Below, piece by piece: positions 6,467 through 11,079 of a stretch of DNA of 11,079 nt. A program made the position numbers and the translations under genes. The stretch is taken from assembly GCA_009699765.1 (NCBI GenBank), contig WLNN01000033.1:1-11079 (forward strand), written 5' to 3'. The notes beneath the pieces are model-generated. The model saw only the letters and a program-made list of their open reading frames with translations. It did no database searches and was not told the origin of the DNA. Origin of the DNA: Actinomycetota bacterium. Its GTDB lineage: Bacteria; Actinomycetota; Actinomycetes; Nanopelagicales; Nanopelagicaceae. Numbering within the stretch: position 1 is the first letter of the stretch; each line of letters opens with the position of its first letter.

Positions 6467-6645
6467 GCAATCATTGTTAAGAATGAGTTGTCGTCTTCGT
6501 CATCAATACGATTGACGACATCCCTCTTCTCCTTCTTTGGCGCTGAGGCGAACCAAGAGATCGCTGAAATAACAGCGAAGGCAAGGATCGGTGCCACGAC
6601 GAAGTAGGTAATTGTCTCGAGGACGGTGAGGCCTTTGCCTGGCAT
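6463..6645 (-). CDS. Small single-span membrane protein of unknown function
   Basis: This 60-residue protein starts MPGKGLTVLETITYFVVAPI. One transmembrane helix covers about 7-32. It is followed by a basic KKEKR cluster (37-41) and an acidic DDEDD segment (48-52), suggesting a charged cytosolic tail. The frame extends upstream to an ATG at 6834, but that would overlap the divergent mscS gene. The start at 6645 has GAGGG seven bases ahead and begins just where membrane-protein sequence begins. Small proteins with a similar LTxLET..FVVAP segment are, to my recollection, common in actinobacteria near pepN, but no function is known. It is convergent with pepN (four-base stop overlap) and divergent from the channel gene, with 61 bases between starts. 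Confidence 0.75.
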   Translation of the reverse strand: MPGKGLTVLETITYFVVAPILAFAVISAISWFASAPKKEKRDVVNRIDDEDDNSFLTMIA

Positions 6646-6706
6646 TGCCCCACCCTCTTGATTGACCATCGGAAGACGTTGAATAGCTTGAGTTAGCGAC
6701 GTAATC

Positions 6707-7276
6707 ATGGGCAGGAGTCTATCCTTACTCTCTATGAGCGAGAGTACCCAAGCATTTATCGACTGGTTTAGTGGTGCGCCCCTGCGCATCGTCTCTGTTT
6801 TTCTAATCGCCCTTATTTGTAACTCTGTGGGCAAGCGAGCTATCGATCGCGCAGTTGCAAAGCTTGCCTCGGCAGATATAAAGCCGGGGCCTGGCGTTGT
6901 GGCCCGTCAAGCTGAACGCGCCCGCACAATCGGAACAGTCCTCACCTCTACTTTTTCTGCCTTTGTCTGGGTTATCGCCATTGGAATGATTCTTGGCGAA
7001 TTCGGTTTTGATCTAGGTCCGGTAATCGCATCTGCCGGAATCATCGGTGTTGCAATTGGTCTCGGTGCGCAGACACTTGTTAAAGATATTCTCTCTGGAA
7101 TCTTTATGCTGGTTGAAGATCAATACGGCGTTGGAGATACCGTCAAAGTTGGCGATATCGAGGGCGCTGTTGAAAAAGTTGGCCTTCGAATCACAACAGT
7201 GCGCGATACAAGTGGGACTCTCTGGTATTTACGAAATGGCGAAATCTTGGTCGTCGGAAATAAATCTAAGAATTAA
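6707..7276 (+). CDS. MscS-family mechanosensitive channel lacking the C-terminal domain
   Basis: This 189-residue inner-membrane protein is of the small-conductance mechanosensitive channel family, which releases solutes on hypo-osmotic shock. It has TM1 at about 25-40, TM2 at about 75-98, and the pore-lining TM3 with signature ASAGIIGVAIGLGAQTLVKD (109-128) and FMLVEDQYGVGD (133-144). The beta domain follows (VKVGDIEGAVEKVGLRITTV) and ends at LRNGEILVVGNKSKN. Full MscS proteins are about 280 residues and continue into an alpha/beta vestibule; here the stop comes right where that domain should begin. The stop overlaps the convergent glbO stop by four bases. Start choice is uncertain: ATG 6707 has no clear ribosome binding site, and ATG 6734 (MSES) has AGGAG sixteen bases away. 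Confidence 0.88.
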   Translation: MGRSLSLLSMSESTQAFIDWFSGAPLRIVSVFLIALICNSVGKRAIDRAVAKLASADIKPGPGVVARQAERARTIGTVLTSTFSAFVWVIAIGMILGEFGFDLGPVIASAGIIGVAIGLGAQTLVKDILSGIFMLVEDQYGVGDTVKVGDIEGAVEKVGLRITTVRDTSGTLWYLRNGEILVVGNKSKN

Positions 7277-7665
7277 TCTTCAAAGCTATTGAGAAGATGA
7301 TCTGCGGCACCTTCTAGGTATCGCCACAACTTTTCTTGCGCAGCTACATCCATGTTCATTCCTTCAACAGCCTCTCGCATGCAAGAAAGCCAAGCATCTT
7401 TTGCCGCAGGGCCAATCTTGAACCCAGCATGGCGCATGCGAAGTCGTGGATGGCCGCGCTCTTCTTGATACGTTGTTGGTCCGCCCCAATATTGCTCTAG
7501 AAACATTTGCAGGCGACGTGCAGCACCGGCCATATCGCGCTCTGGATACATTGGTCGCAAGATCTCATTTGTGGCGACTCGTGCATAGAATTGTGAAACT
7601 AAATCTGAAAAGAATACTTCTCCGCCAAATAGTTCGTAATAGTTTGTTGTATCGCGCTCTGCCAT
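7273..7665 (-). CDS. glbO: Group 2 truncated haemoglobin (trHbO)
   Basis: This 130-residue haem protein of the two-over-two globin fold binds oxygen with high affinity. In mycobacteria it is linked to oxygen, peroxide or NO chemistry at the membrane. Tyr27 (B10, in SQFYARVA), Tyr40 (CD1, in MYPERD), proximal His79 (F8, in LRMRHAGF) and Trp92 (G8, in DAWLSCM) are all present, as is the highly conserved MFLEQYWGGP (54-63). It closely resembles M. tuberculosis GlbO throughout. It is the last gene of the minus-strand operon, and its ATG shares one base with the stop of the MFS gene (TGATG), implying coupled translation. Its stop overlaps the channel gene's stop by four bases. Confidence 0.96.
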   Translation of the reverse strand: MAERDTTNYYELFGGEVFFSDLVSQFYARVATNEILRPMYPERDMAGAARRLQMFLEQYWGGPTTYQEERGHPRLRMRHAGFKIGPAAKDAWLSCMREAVEGMNMDVAAQEKLWRYLEGAADHLLNSFED

Positions 7666-8927
7666 CAGACTCTCAATTCGCTAGCGGACTTTCCTTTAGC
7701 TATTTGTAGCACTAGCAAGGCAGCCACAAGACACATCGCGGCTGAGATATAGAACGCAATGGCGTAGTCTCCAAATTGCACACGTAAGACCGCGGCGCCG
7801 ATTGCTGCCGCAGATGCACCAATTTGATGTCCCACAAATACCCAGCCATAAACGATAGTTCCACGATTGGGTCCTAGGACAATTCGAGAAAGGATTAGCG
7901 TAGGCGGGACCGTCGCTACCCAATCGAGTCCATAAAAGATTACAAATACAAGGGTTGAGGGATGTACGGATGAAAAGAGAATTGAAGGCAATAAGAAAAG
8001 TGAGAGCCCACGAAGGCCGTAATAAAAGAAGAGCAACTTACGAGGATCGTACTTATCTGTGAGGTAGCCAGAAAACAAAGTGCCGATAACGTCGAAGACG
8101 CCAACTAGCGCAAGTAGAGATGCCGCAATTGGCTCTGCCATTCCATGGTCATGTGCAGCAGGAATAAAGTGAGTTCCAATCAAACCGTTTGTTGAAAGTC
8201 CGCAGACAAAGAAGGTAAAGAAAAGAATCTGGAACTCTCGATTTGATTTTGCCTTTGAAATCGTGTCAATCGCTAAACGAAAAGCAGTGAGTTCGCTCTT
8301 CGGTGCTGGTTGCCAATCTGCTGGAGCCCCGTATGGAGTTGTGCCGATAGCTTGCGGGCTCTCTTTAAGGAAGAAATAAATGAGCGGCACTACCGAGAAT
8401 GATGCGATAGCAATTGTGATGGATACAGACTTCCACCCATAAGTGACTGCAAAATGTGAAAGCAACGGCAAGAAAATCAACTGACCTGTCGCACTTGCCG
8501 CTGTAAACACTCCAACAACCATGCCTTTGTTTTTTATGAACCAACGATTAGCAATTGTTGCGGCAAAGACCAGTGCCATCGACCCGGTACCAATTCCAAC
8601 GCAAACACCCCATAACGCCCAGAGGTGCCATGGTTGAGTCATTCCGATTGTTGCTGCTGCGCTGACTGCAACAAATGAGAGGGCGGTCATTACGACTTTA
8701 CGAACGGTGAATTTTTCCATGAGTGCTGCTGCAAATGGTGCGATCAGCCCATAGAGCAATACGTTGATGGCAATTGCTAAAGAAATTTGCGCACGTGTCC
8801 AACCAAATGCATCTTCTAGCGGAATGATTAAAACAGATGGTGCTGATCTAAATCCTGCGGTTGCCATCAAAGTTAAGAAAGTAACAACAAGTGCTGTCCA
8901 AGCAGGATGGATTATCTTCTTAGACAT
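7665..8927 (-). CDS. MFS transporter, probably carboxylate-type (OFA/monocarboxylate porter-like)
   Basis: This 420-residue integral membrane protein has about twelve hydrophobic helices in two halves, separated by a cytosolic loop at about 188-230. FGWTRAQIS (41-49), the glycine-rich WGVCVGIGTGS in TM4 (106-116), and the motif-A-like GYLTDKYDPRK (287-297) between TM8 and TM9 place it in the major facilitator superfamily. It is closest in style to oxalate/formate and monocarboxylate porters. The substrate cannot be read from sequence; a small organic acid is a guess. It starts 13 bases after the thioesterase stop with only a weak GGA-type ribosome binding site, and its TGA overlaps the glbO ATG by one base. 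I do not recall an MFS gene in the corresponding mycobacterial neighbourhood. Confidence 0.85.
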   Translation of the reverse strand: MSKKIIHPAWTALVVTFLTLMATAGFRSAPSVLIIPLEDAFGWTRAQISLAIAINVLLYGLIAPFAAALMEKFTVRKVVMTALSFVAVSAAATIGMTQPWHLWALWGVCVGIGTGSMALVFAATIANRWFIKNKGMVVGVFTAASATGQLIFLPLLSHFAVTYGWKSVSITIAIASFSVVPLIYFFLKESPQAIGTTPYGAPADWQPAPKSELTAFRLAIDTISKAKSNREFQILFFTFFVCGLSTNGLIGTHFIPAAHDHGMAEPIAASLLALVGVFDVIGTLFSGYLTDKYDPRKLLFFYYGLRGLSLFLLPSILFSSVHPSTLVFVIFYGLDWVATVPPTLILSRIVLGPNRGTIVYGWVFVGHQIGASAAAIGAAVLRVQFGDYAIAFYISAAMCLVAALLVLQIAKGKSASELRV

Positions 8928-8940
8928 GCGATGTCCGCTC

Positions 8941-9348
8941 TTAGCCCAGTAGGTATTGGCTCAGGAATGCACGCTCTGATTCAGAGATTCTTCGAGACTT
9001 CATGACGCCCATATCAACCATCACTTGTACAGTAGAACAACGAGCATGAAGCGTGCCGTCTTCACCACTAATTTCGTAGGCCATTTTAAATGAGGCTCCC
9101 CCAATGGATTCGACCCAAAGTGTGACATCGTAAAAACGACCACCGTCATTAATAGGTGCAAGAAAATCAACTTCAGCACGACCAACAACCATCTCAATGA
9201 GTGTCGGTGCTTCTACGCGTGCCTTCTCGTCAGAGTAAGACCAAAGAAATCGAGCTTCCTGAATAAGCGTCAAATACTTTGCATTGTTGAGGTGACCTAA
9301 TGCATCGAGATCGTCCCAACGAACAAATTGCTTACTCGTATATTTCAT
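8941..9348 (-). CDS. Hotdog-fold acyl-CoA thioesterase (4HBT family)
   Basis: This 135-residue protein carries the 4-hydroxybenzoyl-CoA thioesterase/YbgC motif VRWDDLDALGHLNNAKYLTL (9-28). D15 is the likely catalytic aspartate, with GHLNN (18-22) and Y25 in the conserved positions. The remainder has the beta-strand pattern of a single hotdog fold (EVDFLAPI, VTLWVESIG, ARCSTVQVMVD). Such enzymes hydrolyse small or medium acyl-CoA thioesters and usually act as tetramers; the actual substrate is unknown. Its ATG overlaps the ettA stop by one base (TAATG), so it is co-translated with ettA, as in other actinobacteria where this pair is adjacent. Confidence 0.9.
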   Translation of the reverse strand: MKYTSKQFVRWDDLDALGHLNNAKYLTLIQEARFLWSYSDEKARVEAPTLIEMVVGRAEVDFLAPINDGGRFYDVTLWVESIGGASFKMAYEISGEDGTLHARCSTVQVMVDMGVMKSRRISESERAFLSQYLLG

Positions 9349-11015
9349 TAGCGAGTGAGCTTTCGATATGTCGCGCGATGCGGACGAGCGGCATCTGCTC
9401 CAAGTCTTTCAATTTTATTTGCCTCGTATGATTCGAAGTTACCCTCAAACCAGAACCACTTTGACTCGCCTTCGTAGGCAAGGATGTGTGTTGCAACGCG
9501 GTCCAAGAACCAACGATCGTGAGAGATCACGACTGCGCATCCTGGAAATTCGAGAAGTGCGTTTTCGAGTGAACCAAGAGTCTCGACATCAAGGTCGTTT
9601 GTTGGCTCATCGAGAAGCAGTAAGTTTCCACCAAGCTTTAGCGTCAATGCGAGGTTAAGCCGATTGCGTTCTCCACCAGAGAGAACACCCGCTGGCTTCT
9701 GCTGATCTGGACCCTTAAAACCAAAGGCTGCTACATATGCACGAGAAGGCATTTCAACTTGGCCGACTTTAATGAAGTCCAACCCATCCGAGACAACTTC
9801 CCATAAAGATTTCTTGGGATCGATTCCACCACGCGACTGATCTACATAGGAAATCTTTACAGTCTCGCCAATTTTAACTTTGCCAGAATCCGCAGCCTCA
9901 AGACCAAGGATTGTTTTAAATAGAGTTGTTTTACCAGCACCGTTAGGTCCGATTACACCGACAATACCGTTACGTGGCAATGTAAATGAAAGATCATCAA
10001 TAAGAACGCGATCACCGAATCCCTTAACGAGATTTTCAACTTCGACAACAATGTTTCCAAGACGTGGACCAGGTGGAATCTGAATTTCTTCGAAGTCCAA
10101 CTTACGCATCTTGTCTGCCTCGGCGGCCATCTCTTCATAGCGCGCAAGACGAGCCTTTGACTTAGCTTGGCGGCCCTTTGCATTCTGGCGAACCCAATCA
10201 AGTTCTTCTGTTAAACGTTTAGCGCGCTTTGCATCTTTCTGTCCTTCAATCTTTAAACGAGCAGACTTCGTCTCGAGATATGTCGAGTAGTTGCCCTCGT
10301 ATGGATATGCACGACCGCGGTCGAGTTCGAGAATCCATTCCGCAACGTTGTCCAAGAAGTATCTATCGTGAGTAATCGCAACAACCGTGCCAGGATATTT
10401 TGCTAGGTGTTGTTCAAGCCATAAGACAGATTCTGCATCAAGGTGGTTTGTTGGTTCATCGAGAAGTAATAGATCTGGCGCTTCAAGAAGTAACTTACAG
10501 AGCGCAACACGACGCTTTTCTCCACCTGACAAAACTTTTACATCAGAATCTCCTGGTGGGCAACGAAGTGCATCCATCGCTTGCTCAAGTTGTGAATCAA
10601 GTTCCCATGCATTGCGGTGATCGAGCTGCTCTTGCAACTCCCCCATCTCAGATAACAACTTGTCGTAATCTGCATCTGGATTTGCCATCTCTTCAGAGAT
10701 TTCATTGAAGCGGCGAACCATCTCCATCGTCTCTGCAACACCTTCTTGCACATTTTCCAGGACGGTCTTCTCTTCATTGAGCTTCGGCTCCTGCATCAAA
10801 ATTCCGACTGTGTAGCCTGGTGATAGATATGCCTCACCATTAGATGGTTGCTGAAGTCCTGCCATGATCTGCAGAACGGTCGATTTACCGGCTCCATTGG
10901 GTCCTACAACGCCGATCTTTGCTCCGGGTAGGAACATCAAGGTTACGTCGTCGAGAATTACCTTCTCACCATGCGCTTTACGCGCCTTCTTCATCGTGTA
11001 AATGAACTCAGCCAT
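9348..11015 (-). CDS. ettA: Energy-dependent translational throttle protein EttA (ABC-F ATPase)
   Basis: This 555-residue soluble ABC-F protein has two ATPase domains and no membrane domain. EttA binds the ribosomal E site and gates entry into elongation according to the ADP/ATP ratio. NBD1 has Walker A GPNGAGKST (38-46), an arm insertion at about 95-140, signature LSGGE (162-166) and Walker B with catalytic E187. The linker (about 240-315) has the basic P-site tRNA-interaction motif, including WVRQNAKGRQAKSKARLAR (274-292). NBD2 has GPNGAGKTT (356-364), LSGGE (445-449) and D469-E470, followed by FPGCAVVISHDRWFLDR. All catalytic residues are intact, and the C-terminus (LGADAARPHR) matches EttA closely. 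It is the first gene of the four-gene minus-strand operon; AAGG lies nine bases before the ATG. Confidence 0.97.
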   Translation of the reverse strand: MAEFIYTMKKARKAHGEKVILDDVTLMFLPGAKIGVVGPNGAGKSTVLQIMAGLQQPSNGEAYLSPGYTVGILMQEPKLNEEKTVLENVQEGVAETMEMVRRFNEISEEMANPDADYDKLLSEMGELQEQLDHRNAWELDSQLEQAMDALRCPPGDSDVKVLSGGEKRRVALCKLLLEAPDLLLLDEPTNHLDAESVLWLEQHLAKYPGTVVAITHDRYFLDNVAEWILELDRGRAYPYEGNYSTYLETKSARLKIEGQKDAKRAKRLTEELDWVRQNAKGRQAKSKARLARYEEMAAEADKMRKLDFEEIQIPPGPRLGNIVVEVENLVKGFGDRVLIDDLSFTLPRNGIVGVIGPNGAGKTTLFKTILGLEAADSGKVKIGETVKISYVDQSRGGIDPKKSLWEVVSDGLDFIKVGQVEMPSRAYVAAFGFKGPDQQKPAGVLSGGERNRLNLALTLKLGGNLLLLDEPTNDLDVETLGSLENALLEFPGCAVVISHDRWFLDRVATHILAYEGESKWFWFEGNFESYEANKIERLGADAARPHRATYRKLTR

Positions 11016-11079
11016 AGTGCCAAACCTTACTGGGTACTATTAGCCAGTACCTCATCGCCATGAATGTGATGAATGTGAA
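11016..11079. promoter_or_regulatory. Upstream region of ettA with overlapping inverted repeats and a tandem repeat
   Basis: TACTGG (11028-11033) pairs with CCAGTA (11044-11049). A second inverted repeat GGTACT (11033-11038)/AGTACC (11046-11051) overlaps it, so only one hairpin can form at a time. On the minus strand TAATAG lies between the arms and could be a -10 box. A perfect tandem repeat of ATGAATGTG occupies 11060-11077. On the plus strand it could also be the first codons of a divergent gene (ATG AAT GTG ATG ...), but no ribosome binding site precedes it and the window ends. Regulatory function is inferred. Confidence 0.35.

Noticed and set aside
6646..6834. N-terminal extension of the small membrane protein frame up to an ATG at 6834
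   Set aside because: It would overlap the start of the divergent mscS gene by more than 100 bases, and the extension has no good ribosome binding site. The ATG at 6645 does.

Overview
The window looks like a chromosomal segment from a streamlined, moderate-GC (mid-40s to high-40s percent by eye) actinobacterium. Freshwater Candidatus Nanopelagicales (acI lineage, Planktophila-like) is my best guess. Several proteins are of clear actinobacterial type: a PepN starting with a short NLTR-type N-terminus, a group 2 truncated haemoglobin close to Mycobacterium GlbO, and an RpiB with the GGSGNGEQ loop instead of the active-site cysteine. The gene set rpiB - pepN - glbO - thioesterase - ettA also recalls the neighbourhood I remember around Rv2465c-Rv2477c in M. 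tuberculosis. Genes are packed tightly. Three convergent pairs overlap by exactly four bases at their stop codons, and minus-strand operon genes are joined by one-base TAATG/TGATG overlaps.

Left part (1-2710), accessory-looking. The first 76 bases hold the start of a minus-strand gene with a signal peptide that runs off the left edge. A gene-poor stretch of about 370 bases follows, containing a perfect 14-bp LacI-family-like palindrome, and then tRNA-Gly(TCC). Next come two divergent secreted-protein genes: a 349-residue collagen-like protein (minus) and a 241-residue Ala-rich, Gly-tailed protein (plus). The 262-base gap between them is full of inverted repeats and may encode a structured RNA leader for the plus gene, with a weak resemblance to the c-di-AMP (ydaO) riboswitch layout. 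A strong intrinsic terminator closes this block.

Middle part (2711-7276), housekeeping. rpiB (pentose phosphate isomerase) is convergent with trmB (tRNA m7G46 methyltransferase). trmB is divergent from pepN (M1 aminopeptidase). pepN is convergent with a 60-residue single-span membrane protein of unknown function. That gene is divergent from a MscS-type channel which ends at the end of its beta domain and lacks the usual C-terminal vestibule domain.

Right part (7273-11079). A minus-strand operon runs ettA (ABC-F translation factor) -> hotdog thioesterase -> MFS transporter -> glbO. Its promoter region lies at 11016-11079, with overlapping inverted repeats and a tandem 9-bp repeat. The functions are mixed (translation control, acyl-CoA hydrolysis, transport, haem/oxygen chemistry), so the operon looks like conserved gene order and not a single pathway. 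I see no mobile element, CRISPR array, toxin-antitoxin pair or defence system. The least explained material is the collagen-like/secreted-protein pair with its structured intergenic region.
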